This document shows, in pieces, positions 46,438 to 53,760 of a stretch of DNA of 64,000 bases (position 1 is its first letter; every line of letters begins with the position of its first letter). The notes under the pieces are model-generated. The model had not been told where the DNA came from. It was given only the letters and a program-made list of their open reading frames with translations, and ran no database searches. Source of the stretch: Flavobacterium sp. ALD4. Its GTDB lineage: Bacteria; Bacteroidota; Bacteroidia; Flavobacteriales; Flavobacteriaceae. Location: the NCBI RefSeq assembly GCF_002836475.1, contig NZ_PJBJ01000022.1, positions 1-64,000 of the forward strand, given 5' to 3'. Made by a program: the position numbers and the translations under genes.

Positions 46438-47940
46438 TTACAATTCAAACAATAAAGTCAATGAGATTGTATTGTTGACGGAATTTATTTTAGCGCCATC
46501 AGTTAACCCTTGCGTAAAAAAGCCTTGCTGTGAGTCTCTTTCGGCATAAGCATAAGATAAATCAACTTTCGTTGAACCAAAATTATATCCCAGACCTCCT
46601 GAATAGCCTGTCAAGTCACCAATGGTGTTCGTGTTTTTGTAAGGACTTTGCTCATAACGATATCCTGCTCTCAGGCTCAGTTTCTCAATTTTATATTCGC
46701 CGCCTATTCTCAATTCACCGGTATTGTCTAAGGTGTTACTCATAGTGTTGTTCAAGCCGTTAAAATAAGTGTCGTTTTCAGGTTTAAACTTGGTGTTGCG
46801 GTAGTCTTTTATTGCGTAATCAATACTGATTAAACCAGATTTTCCAAAAACATAGGCAAAGCTTCCTGTTAGTTTGCTTGGTGTCTGCAATTTGTATGCA
46901 GCATATACATTCGTAATTCTGGGGTCCACAACATCTGAAGGAAGAGAACCGTCGCTATTACTGCTTACTGCAATAAGCTTTTGGGAGAGCTCGTCACTTA
47001 AACGGTACCAAGTTGATGATTCGTAAGCAAGTCCCAAACGTACCTCGTTGGTTACTTTTGCAATAGTACCTAATTGAAAGGAGAAGCCTGTACCATAAGT
47101 ATATAGGTCATTGTTAAATTGTAATTTGGTTACGTCGTAATCAGTCCCTAAAGTATTATTATTGTCTTCATAAAAAAGAGAGGATTGTCTGAAGTCCGTG
47201 AAATGTGAATTAAGATTCAGGCCTATATATAATCGGTCATTATAGGATGTCGCTGCATTAAAAGATAGCTTTCCGTTATAACCGCTTGAATAAATTGTAT
47301 TTTCCTGATAATAATTACCTCCTGCAGCTACGTTTGATGTATACTCGGTATTGTTTGGGTCATTATTTACGGGATTTATAACATACCCTTGATAGCCTAA
47401 AAATGCTTGTTGCTCCCCATTGCTTAAATTTCCGTAATTAGAATCTTCTAAAATATTCAGGGGAATTCCATTTGCAAATTTCACAAAATAGGAACCGACG
47501 GAATTATTGGGATTTGTTCCAGCGCTAAATACAGAATTATTATAATTATTAGTATTCTCATAATTTACGGCCACTGAAAACTTTTTCCAACCGCTTTTTG
47601 TATTATTGTTGTTAAAGACAAAAACACCTCCGGCTTGATTGAGGTCAAAAGAATTATCTTTTTGAGTTGTTGTTGTGCCAAAATAATTTGAATTATTTTT
47701 TGTATCTCTATTGCTTAGCGTGATTCCAACTTGGTTGTTTGAAAAAACAGCAGATCCGGCTGGGTTGATGCCTATAGAGGAAAAGTCTCCACCCAAGGCC
47801 CCAAAAGCCCCGCTCATTGCCTGAAAGCGAGCAGTTCCGTTTAGATTGTCTTGTGAGTAGCGTAAGGCATCTTTTATCTCTTGTGATTGGGCTACGCCAA
47901 ATGTAAAACCCGTAGCTAATAAAAATAAATATTTTTTCAT
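46438..47940 (-). CDS. OmpP1/FadL-type outer-membrane protein
   Basis: A 500-residue outer-membrane barrel with a signal peptide (FGVAQSQ). The conserved N-terminal block ALRYSQDNLNGTARFQAMSGAFGALGGDFSSIGINPAG is characteristic of the OmpP1/FadL/TodX or hemin-receptor-like proteins of Bacteroidota. The C-terminus ends in Leu-Phe-Glu-Leu after strand-like segments. Members take up hydrophobic compounds; the substrate here is unknown. The start is the ATG at 47940, the beginning of the signal peptide. The first 210 or so codons are duplicated downstream as a decayed copy (49080-49737). It follows the lipoprotein gene by about 40 bp. Confidence 0.9.
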   Translation of the reverse strand: MKKYLFLLATGFTFGVAQSQEIKDALRYSQDNLNGTARFQAMSGAFGALGGDFSSIGINPAGSAVFSNNQVGITLSNRDTKNNSNYFGTTTTQKDNSFDLNQAGGVFVFNNNNTKSGWKKFSVAVNYENTNNYNNSVFSAGTNPNNSVGSYFVKFANGIPLNILEDSNYGNLSNGEQQAFLGYQGYVINPVNNDPNNTEYTSNVAAGGNYYQENTIYSSGYNGKLSFNAATSYNDRLYIGLNLNSHFTDFRQSSLFYEDNNNTLGTDYDVTKLQFNNDLYTYGTGFSFQLGTIAKVTNEVRLGLAYESSTWYRLSDELSQKLIAVSSNSDGSLPSDVVDPRITNVYAAYKLQTPSKLTGSFAYVFGKSGLISIDYAIKDYRNTKFKPENDTYFNGLNNTMSNTLDNTGELRIGGEYKIEKLSLRAGYRYEQSPYKNTNTIGDLTGYSGGLGYNFGSTKVDLSYAYAERDSQQGFFTQGLTDGAKINSVNNTISLTLLFEL

Positions 47941-47979
47941 TTTAATATTCTTTATGTTTTTGATATATGACAATGATAA

Positions 47980-48930
47980 TTATCTTCTTCCTCCTCCAGA
48001 GGATCTTCTTCCACCTCCACCACTGTTTGAGGATCTGCCGCTATTACCGCTATTTGATCTTGAAGGGGTATAGCTATTGTTTCTTGAATTGCTTGAGTTT
48101 TGCTGTCTGCTAGTGTTTCTATTAACTCTCGTTCGAGTAGGAGCGTTGTAAGAATTATTTTGGTTCTGACTTCTTCTCGTAAATGTGGGACTTGTTCGAG
48201 TTCTGCTATCGCTACTGTAATTTGAGCTTCTTCTTCTATCTGTGTAGTTTGTGCTTCTATTATTGTTAGTTCTATTTTGGGAATAGTTTCTACTACTGTA
48301 GTTTCTATCTCCGTTTATGGAATTGGAATAGGAAGAACCTCTTCTGCTTGGGTTATTGGAGTAGTTACTGTTGTTTTGGTAATTATAATATCCCCAGCCA
48401 TTCCCATACCAGTTATTTCCATACCAATTATTCCAGCCCCAGCCATTTCCATACCAATTGTTCCATCCCCAATTATTTCCATACCAGTTATTCAAACCAA
48501 ATCCTACGTTCATTCCCCAGCCGTAACCTCCATTCCATCCCCAGTTGTTTCCGTACCAATTATTCATTGCCCATCCGGTATCGTAAACATTAATGCTTAC
48601 CCCTTGAGGGTTACTACCCCATCCAGGATAGTTTTCGTAATCGTTTTGTGAGTTGTTGTTTTCTAAATTAGAATTATTGTAATTGTCGACATCTGTAAAG
48701 ATTTCGGTAGATTGGTTGTTATTTTGTAAAGATCCAAAGTACTCTTTGTATTGATTTTGATTGTTCTGAGTCTCCGTTTCAATAGGCCTGTTGTAGGAGT
48801 TACCGTAAATCCCATCGGAATCATAGTACGAGCTATTTTGGTAGGATCCACAAGATGTCAATAGGACGCTCAATAATCCAAGAATGTAGTATATTGATTT
48901 GTTTTGGAAAGAAAGGATACTAGGTTTCAT
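47980..48930 (-). CDS. Asn/Trp/Gly/Tyr-rich lipoprotein, copy 1
   Basis: A 316-residue lipoprotein (VLLTSC, Cys27). The conserved mature start is GSYQNSSYYDSDGIYGNSY. A low-complexity core repeats NNWYGNNWGWN units (about 125-180). A Ser/Asn/Arg-rich tail ends in GGGRRSSGGGRR. No catalytic motif is seen. The Trp/Tyr-rich core could bind polysaccharide or self-associate, and the basic tail could bind acidic polymers; both are guesses. I chose the ATG at 48930 because the longer frame upstream has no signal and crosses the promoter (48960-48967). It is a duplicate of the gene at 49742. Confidence 0.83.
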   Translation of the reverse strand: MKPSILSFQNKSIYYILGLLSVLLTSCGSYQNSSYYDSDGIYGNSYNRPIETETQNNQNQYKEYFGSLQNNNQSTEIFTDVDNYNNSNLENNNSQNDYENYPGWGSNPQGVSINVYDTGWAMNNWYGNNWGWNGGYGWGMNVGFGLNNWYGNNWGWNNWYGNGWGWNNWYGNNWYGNGWGYYNYQNNSNYSNNPSRRGSSYSNSINGDRNYSSRNYSQNRTNNNRSTNYTDRRRSSNYSSDSRTRTSPTFTRRSQNQNNSYNAPTRTRVNRNTSRQQNSSNSRNNSYTPSRSNSGNSGRSSNSGGGGRRSSGGGRR

Positions 48931-48959
48931 GTCTGTAGAGTTTTGATTGTTGCACATTA

Positions 48960-48977
48960 CAAAAATAGTTAGTTTTG
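48960..48977. promoter_or_regulatory. Back-to-back promoter pair, copy 1
   Basis: The minus-strand TATTTTTG (48960-48967) serves the lipoprotein. The plus-strand TAGTTTTG (48970-48977) is left over from proS and now points into the decayed FadL-like copy. Confidence 0.55.
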
Positions 48978-49030
48978 TTGAACTATTTATATAAATAATA
49001 TAGCACAAAATTTATGCCAAACTACTCAAT

Positions 49031-49075
49031 ATGAGTGAGAAACTTGTTGCAAGATTAGCAGATTATTCAAAATGT
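49031..49075 (+). pseudogene. Remnant of the first 15 codons of proS
   Basis: The sequence from the ATG through gattattcaaaatg matches the start of intact proS (50842-50886), then homology ends abruptly. The upstream flank also matches the proS upstream flank. Confidence 0.83.
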
Positions 49076-49079
49076 TATT

Positions 49080-49737
49080 TTTTTGATGCTAAGTGCTGCT
49101 ACGAGCAACGTTTGGGGTGGATTAGGTATTGTTTATATCATTGTTTAAGGGGTTTATAGCATATCTTAGTAGCTAAGCTTGTTGCGATATATGGCTTAAA
49201 TTGCTGTATTTAGAACGTTCTAGAGTATCTAATGGAATTCCATTTGCAAAGTTTATATAATAAGTGCCAATTGAGGTGTTGGGATTTGTTCCTTCGGAAA
49301 AAACGGGGTTATTGTAATTATTGGTTTTCTCATAACTAATAGCTGCCGAAAATTTTTTCCAATCGCTATTTTAAGCATTATTAAAAACTAAAATATCTTT
49401 AGCTTGACTCAGATCAAAGAAATCGTCTTTTTGGGTTGTCTTAGCACTAAAATAATTTGAATTAATTTTTATATTATCATTACTTAGACTGACTATAGTT
49501 TGGTTATTTATAAAAACCGCTGATGCAAATGGGCTTTATGCTTGCAGGGCAAAAGTGCTCTCCTAAAGCTCCACTTATTGCTTGAAAGCAAACGGTTCTG
49601 CTTAGATTATTTTGGGAGTATCTTGTAGCACCTGAGGTTTCTTAAGACTGAGCGCTAACTGTAAAACTTGAAATTAAAATATATGTATTCGTTTTTGTTC
49701 AAATAAAGGTTTTTTATTTAAATTAAAGTCTTGATTT
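49080..49737 (-). pseudogene. Decayed 5' part of the FadL-like gene
   Basis: Aligns with 47300-47940 over its length: ggaattccatttgcaaa, gggatttgttcc, aaaataatttgaatta, and the signal-peptide end are shared. Several frameshifts and stops are present. It is the middle remnant of the tandem duplication. The left boundary is approximate. Confidence 0.83.
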
Positions 49738-49741
49738 AATT

Positions 49742-50740
49742 TTAGCGTCCTCCTCTTCTGCCACCGCCAGAAGACCTTTCATTTCCGGAGTTAGAAGAGC
49801 TAGAACTTGAAGGCGAGTAGCTCTCACTTCTTGAAGTGTTAGGGCTAGTATTGTTTCTATCGTTATTGCTGTTGTCAAAAAGGTTAGTGTTCCTCGGTGT
49901 ATTGTTGTTTTGGTTGCTGCTATTATTTCTTGTAGGAGTATAACTGTCTCGTCTTGTCTCGTTTTGATTTACTCTTGATCGAGAAGGTGTATTGTCGTTT
50001 TGATTAGTGGAATTATATCTTCTACTGAAAGTTGGTCTGTTGTTGGAATCGAAAGGGTTGTTTGAATTTCTTCTGTAGTCCGTCTCGTTGGTATTTTTGT
50101 TTGTGTCACTTATGTTATCCTGATAATTTCTGGAACTGAAATTTCTGTTCCCGTTTACTGAGTTGGTATGCGTAGAACCTCTTCTGCTTGAGTTGTAGGA
50201 GTAGTTGCTATTATTTTGGTAATTAGAGTATCCCCAGCCATTTCCATACCAGTTATTCCAGCCCCAATTGTTGCCATACCAATTGTTCCAGCCCCAATTA
50301 TTTCCATACCAGCTATTCCAGCCAAAGCCAACGTTCATTCCCCAACCGTAACTTCCATTCCACCCCCAGTTGTTTCCGTACCAGTTATTCATTGCCCATC
50401 CGGTATCGTAAACGTTGAGGCTTACGCTTTGTTGGTTACTGCCCCATCCAGGATAGTTTTCGTAGTCGTTTTCTAAATTATAATCATTGTAATTGTCGAT
50501 ATCTGTAAAGATTTCGGTAGACGGGCTGTTATTTTGTAAAGATCCAAAGTAATCTTTGTATTGATTTTGATTGTTTTGAGTTTCCGTTTCAATAGTTCTG
50601 CTGTAGGAGTTTCCGTAAATTCCATCAGAATCATAGTAAGAACTATTTTGATAGGAGCCACAAGAGACCGTCAAAAGACTCAAAAACCCAGCAAGAGTGA
50701 AAAGGGAGGCTTTGTGGGATGAAAAAATAATAGTTTTCAT
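49742..50740 (-). CDS. Asn/Trp/Gly/Tyr-rich lipoprotein, copy 2
   Basis: A 332-residue lipoprotein (LLTVSC, Cys27) closely related to copy 1. The mature N-terminus is the same (GSYQNSSYYDSDGIYGNSY) and the core has the same NNWYGNNWGWN repeats. The Ser/Asn/Thr-rich tail diverges but keeps the GGGRRGGR end. The conserved head and core, with a drifting low-complexity tail, suggest selection on the first half. The ATG at 50740 begins the signal peptide; the longer frame does not. Expressed from the minus-strand -7 element at 50771-50778. Confidence 0.83.
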   Translation of the reverse strand: MKTIIFSSHKASLFTLAGFLSLLTVSCGSYQNSSYYDSDGIYGNSYSRTIETETQNNQNQYKDYFGSLQNNSPSTEIFTDIDNYNDYNLENDYENYPGWGSNQQSVSLNVYDTGWAMNNWYGNNWGWNGSYGWGMNVGFGWNSWYGNNWGWNNWYGNNWGWNNWYGNGWGYSNYQNNSNYSYNSSRRGSTHTNSVNGNRNFSSRNYQDNISDTNKNTNETDYRRNSNNPFDSNNRPTFSRRYNSTNQNDNTPSRSRVNQNETRRDSYTPTRNNSSNQNNNTPRNTNLFDNSNNDRNNTSPNTSRSESYSPSSSSSSNSGNERSSGGGRRGGR

Positions 50741-50770
50741 ATCTGTAAGGTTTTTTATTGTTGTGCAGGA

Positions 50771-50788
50771 CAAAAATAGTTAGTTTTG
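50771..50788. promoter_or_regulatory. Back-to-back promoter pair for lipoprotein and proS
   Basis: The minus-strand TATTTTTG (50771-50778) and plus-strand TAGTTTTG (50781-50788) are separated by 2 bp. Both match TAnnTTTG exactly. Confidence 0.6.
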
Positions 50789-50841
50789 TGGAACTATTTA
50801 GATAAAAAAAATAAAGCAAAATTTGTACCAAACTATTCAAT

Positions 50842-52320
50842 ATGAGCAAGAACCTTACTACAAGATCAGAAGATTATTCAAAATGGTATAATGAACTGGT
50901 TGTAAAAGCTGATTTAGCTGAAAATTCGGGTGTTAGAGGCTGTATGGTAATCAAGCCATACGGATATGCCATTTGGGAAAAAATGCAAGCAGAGTTGGAT
51001 CGAATGTTTAAAGAGACAGGTCATCAAAATGCCTATTTCCCTTTATTTGTTCCTAAAAGCATGTTTGAGGCAGAAGAGAAAAATGCGGAAGGATTTGCAA
51101 AAGAATGTGCTATTGTGACGCATTACAGATTAAAAAACGATCCAGATAAACCGGGTAAGTTAATGGTGGATCCTAATGCAAAACTAGAAGAAGAGCTTAT
51201 TGTTCGACCTACAAGTGAAGCAATTATCTGGTCTACTTATAAAGGGTGGGTGCAATCGTATAGAGATTTACCTTTGTTAATCAATCAATGGGCCAATGTG
51301 GTTCGATGGGAGATGAGAACACGATTGTTCTTGAGGACAGCCGAGTTTTTATGGCAAGAGGGGCATACGGCACACGCAACTAGGAATGAAGCTATCGAGG
51401 AAACTGAAAGAATGATGAACGTGTATGCTGAGTTTGCTGAAAATTTTATGGCTATTCCGGTCGTAAAAGGGATAAAAACGGAAACAGAGCGATTTGCCGG
51501 AGCAGAAGAGACTTATTGTATTGAAGCATTAATGCAAGACGGTAAAGCGCTTCAGGCGGGAACGTCACATTTCTTGGGACAGAACTTCGCAAAAGCATTC
51601 GACGTGAAATTTGCTAATGCCGAAGGGAAGCAGGAATATGTTTGGGGAACCTCATGGGGTGTTTCAACTCGTTTGATGGGAGCGCTGGTAATGACACATT
51701 CAGATGACAAAGGATTGGTTTTACCGCCCAATTTAGCGCCTATACAAGTTGTGATCGTACCAATACATAAAACGGACGAACAGTTAGCGGAAATCACTAC
51801 TGAGGTAAATATTTTAATATCGGAGTTGAAAAAACTTCATGTTTCGGTGAAATACGATGATAGAACAACTCAAAAACCCGGATTTAAATTTGCTGAATGG
51901 GAATTGAAAGGGGTTCCTGTCCGAATTGCAGTAGGACCGAAAGATTTGGAAAACGGAACTTTTGAAGTGGCTCGAAGAGATACTTTGACAAAAGAAGTGA
52001 AGCCTAAAGACGGAATTGCGACGTATATCAGCGATTTGTTAGCGCAAATTCAAGCAGATTTGTTTAATAAAGCATTAAATTATAGAGACTCTCATATCAC
52101 TGAAGTGAACAGTTTTGAGGAGTTTAAATCGGTTTTAAATGATAAAGGTGGTTTTGTATCAGCGCATTGGGACGGAACAGCAGGTACTGAAGAGAAAATT
52201 AAGGATCTTACAAAAGCTACTATTAGATGTATCCCTTTGGATGGTGTAGAAGAGGCGGGAAGCTGTATTCTCACTGGTAATTCTTCTAATAGAAGGGTGC
52301 TGTTTGCAAAGGCATATTAA
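50842..52320 (+). CDS. proS: Prolyl-tRNA synthetase, archaeal/eukaryotic type
   Basis: A 492-residue class II aminoacyl-tRNA synthetase that charges tRNA-Pro. Its length, its lack of the bacterial editing insert, and the start [18 protein letters not shown] mark the short ProS type 3 found in Bacteroidota. Class II motif 2 is near [44 protein letters not shown] and [10 protein letters not shown] belong to motif 3. The anticodon-binding domain (about 285-400) and a C-terminal zinc-binding-like domain follow. Start is ATG at 50842, and the TAnnTTTG promoter is 54 bp upstream. Its first 15 codons are duplicated at 49031. Confidence 0.97.
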   Translation: MSKNLTTRSEDYSKWYNELVVKADLAENSGVRGCMVIKPYGYAIWEKMQAELDRMFKETGHQNAYFPLFVPKSMFEAEEKNAEGFAKECAIVTHYRLKNDPDKPGKLMVDPNAKLEEELIVRPTSEAIIWSTYKGWVQSYRDLPLLINQWANVVRWEMRTRLFLRTAEFLWQEGHTAHATRNEAIEETERMMNVYAEFAENFMAIPVVKGIKTETERFAGAEETYCIEALMQDGKALQAGTSHFLGQNFAKAFDVKFANAEGKQEYVWGTSWGVSTRLMGALVMTHSDDKGLVLPPNLAPIQVVIVPIHKTDEQLAEITTEVNILISELKKLHVSVKYDDRTTQKPGFKFAEWELKGVPVRIAVGPKDLENGTFEVARRDTLTKEVKPKDGIATYISDLLAQIQADLFNKALNYRDSHITEVNSFEEFKSVLNDKGGFVSAHWDGTAGTEEKIKDLTKATIRCIPLDGVEEAGSCILTGNSSNRRVLFAKAY

Positions 52321-52369
52321 AAAAAAACAAATTTTTTTGCCTCTAGTATTGTACGTCTAAAAAATAGTT

Positions 52370-52377
52370 GTATTTTT
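52370..52377 (+). promoter_or_regulatory. Bacteroidota -7 element of tRNA-Glu cluster
   Basis: TATTTTTG, 22 bp upstream of the first tRNA-Glu, probably driving the tRNAs and rpsT. Confidence 0.6.
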
Positions 52378-52398
52378 GCATCCGCATTACAGAAGCAC

Positions 52399-52470
52399 GG
52401 TCCGTTCATCTATCGGTTAGGATCTCTGGTTTTCATCCAGGAAAGAGGGGTTCGACTCCCCTACGGACTA
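52399..52470 (+). tRNA. tRNA-Glu(TTC), copy 1
   Basis: A cloverleaf of 72 nt with acceptor GGTCCGT/ACGGACT, anticodon loop TTTTCAT (anticodon TTC) and T-loop TTCGACT. CCA is not encoded. The sequence is identical to copy 2. Confidence 0.92.
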
Positions 52471-52513
52471 CTATTTTTGTTTTGCAAAGTATTCCTTAGC
52501 TTTAAAAGGAGAT

Positions 52514-52585
52514 GGTCCGTTCATCTATCGGTTAGGATCTCTGGTTTTCATCCAGGAAAGAGGGGTTCGACTCCCCTACGGACTA
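52514..52585 (+). tRNA. tRNA-Glu(TTC), copy 2
   Basis: Identical to copy 1 over 72 nt, with an unrelated 43-nt spacer before it. Confidence 0.92.
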
Positions 52586-52626
52586 CAATTTCAATTTAAA
52601 TTGAAGAAAAAACTTAGGAGGATAAT

Positions 52627-52698
52627 GGTCCGTTCGTCTAGGGGTTAGGACGCCAAGATTTCGTCTTGGTAACAGGGGTTCGATTCCCTTACGGACTA
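52627..52698 (+). tRNA. tRNA-Glu(TTC), diverged copy 3
   Basis: Same acceptor stem, but with a different D arm (GTCTAGGGGTTAGGAC) and anticodon stem (CCAAG/CTTGG). The anticodon loop ATTTCGT gives TTC. A T54 region, TTCGATT, is present. Confidence 0.92.
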
Positions 52699-52734
52699 CA
52701 AAAAAAGAATAGTAAAAGATAAAAAAGTAATAAA

Positions 52735-52986
52735 ATGGCAAATCATAAGTCAGCTCTAAAGAGAATCAGAAGTAACGAAAAGAGAAGAGTATTAAACAGA
52801 TACCAACACAAAACTACTCGTAATGCAATTAAAGCATTAAGAATAGCAACTGATAAGGTAGATGCTACATCTAAGTTATCAAATGTAATTTCTATGATTG
52901 ATAAATTAGCTAAAAAGAATATCATTCATGATAACAAAGCATCTAATTTAAAATCTAAATTAACGAAATACGTTTCTAAATTGTAA
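52735..52986 (+). CDS. rpsT: 30S ribosomal protein S20
   Basis: An 83-residue basic helical protein binding 16S rRNA. It starts ANHKSALKRIRSNEKRRVLN and has the late IDKLAKKNIIHDNKASNLKSKLTKYV segment typical of S20. It follows the tRNA-Glu cluster by 36 bp and is probably in the same transcript. A terminator follows, and its last codons plus terminator are duplicated downstream. Confidence 0.96.
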   Translation: MANHKSALKRIRSNEKRRVLNRYQHKTTRNAIKALRIATDKVDATSKLSNVISMIDKLAKKNIIHDNKASNLKSKLTKYVSKL

Positions 52987-53135
52987 GCATTACAATTTAG
53001 ATATGCCATAAAAAAAAGGCTCCTTTTTAAGGAGCTTTTTTTATCTTTTTTTTTTAAAGTTAAAGCGAACTCTCGTTTCAAAGACTAATCGATTCTACTT
53101 TCTTTTAAGGGTGTAAAAGCGGTTTGCTTCGATAG
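52936..53135. repeat. Tandem duplication unit 1 (rpsT 3' end)
   Basis: About 200 bp covering the last 16 rpsT codons, the terminator and flank. It is repeated directly at 53137-53318 with moderate divergence. Confidence 0.88.
53010..53043 (+). terminator. Terminator of rpsT
   Basis: GCTCCTT pairs with AAGGAGC within A and T tracts (AAAAAAG..CTTTTTT). Confidence 0.85.
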
Positions 53136-53136
53136 T

Positions 53137-53184
53137 AAAGCGTTTAATTTAAAATCTAAATTAACGAAATACGTTTCTAAATTG
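53137..53184 (+). pseudogene. Remnant of rpsT 3' end
   Basis: The sequence taatttaaaatctaaattaa through acgtttctaaatt copies the last rpsT codons; the stop is altered (attggtaagc). Confidence 0.85.
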
Positions 53185-53211
53185 GTAAGCACTATATCTT
53201 ATATATGCTAT

Positions 53212-53246
53212 AAAAAAAGCTCCTTTTTAAGGAGCTTTTTTTTTTT
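53212..53246. terminator. Duplicated terminator downstream of response regulator
   Basis: AAAAAGCTCCTT pairs with AAGGAGCTTTTT. It is a copy of the rpsT terminator, and its A tract could also terminate the minus-strand regulator gene. Confidence 0.75.
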
Positions 53247-53333
53247 AAGTTAACTTTCGTTTCAAAGACTGATCGATGCGACCTTCTTTTAAGGGTATAA
53301 AAGCGGTTTGCTTCGACCAAGCCTATTGATGGC

Positions 53334-53756
53334 TTAATGTTGTGTAACGCCTTTATTTGATAAATAATCCAGCATGGACAGGGTAATGGGTTTTGATAAA
53401 AAATCGATAACCATAGGGTATGTCTTTGCTTTTTCTAAATCTTCTGGATCGATTGTTGACGAAAGAATTAAGACTTTTGTGGTAGTGTTAAAATCAGAAT
53501 AGCTGGCGCTGCTAAAACAATCTAAAAATTCCCAGCCGCCCATTACAGGCATATTTAAATCTAAAAAAATTAATTGAGGTTGCTTTTTGGAATCAGGATT
53601 AGTTACTTCTAGTTTGAGTGAATCAAAGTAACGAAGTGCTTCCTCTCCATTTTGTGCTGTAACAATTTCATTCGAAAATGTGGTTTTGCAAATTACTTTT
53701 TTGCATAGCATTAGGGTTATAGGGTCGTCATCAACACATAAAATTAGGTCTAGCAT
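53334..53756 (-). CDS. Single-domain response regulator (CheY-like)
   Basis: A 140-residue receiver-only protein. The acidic pocket is in ILCVDDDP (residues about 6-10), the phospho-accepting Asp in FLDLNMP (about 68), and the switch Ser in LILSST. The conserved Lys is in LSKPI. It has no DNA-binding output domain, so it acts by protein contact or phosphorelay. It starts 4 bp after the stop of the upstream kinase gene, so the two form a pair. Confidence 0.92.
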   Translation of the reverse strand: MLDLILCVDDDPITLMLCKKVICKTTFSNEIVTAQNGEEALRYFDSLKLEVTNPDSKKQPQLIFLDLNMPVMGGWEFLDCFSSASYSDFNTTTKVLILSSTIDPEDLEKAKTYPMVIDFLSKPITLSMLDYLSNKGVTQH

Positions 53757-53760
53757 TATG

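Larger units (their letters stand above)
47300..49075. repeat. Tandem duplication unit 1 (about 1.8 kb)
   Basis: Contains the FadL-like 5' part, the first Trp/Gly-rich lipoprotein gene, a divergent promoter pair and the first 45 bp of a proS copy. The whole block recurs diverged at about 49080-50887. Confidence 0.82.
49080..50887. repeat. Tandem duplication unit 2 (about 1.8 kb)
   Basis: Second copy of the block at 47300-49075, holding the decayed FadL-like 5' part, the second lipoprotein gene, the promoter pair and the intact proS start. Offset to unit 1 is about 1.77-1.81 kb because of indels. Confidence 0.82.
53137..53318. repeat. Tandem duplication unit 2
   Basis: Second copy of the 52936-53135 block, including a duplicated terminator and the shared aaagcggtttgcttcga end. 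Confidence 0.87.

Noticed and set aside
48277..48651. 124-codon plus-strand frame rich in Ile/Pro/Ser/Val
   Set aside because: It is the reverse reading of the NNWYGNNWGWN repeats in the lipoprotein gene; the low-complexity core keeps other frames open.
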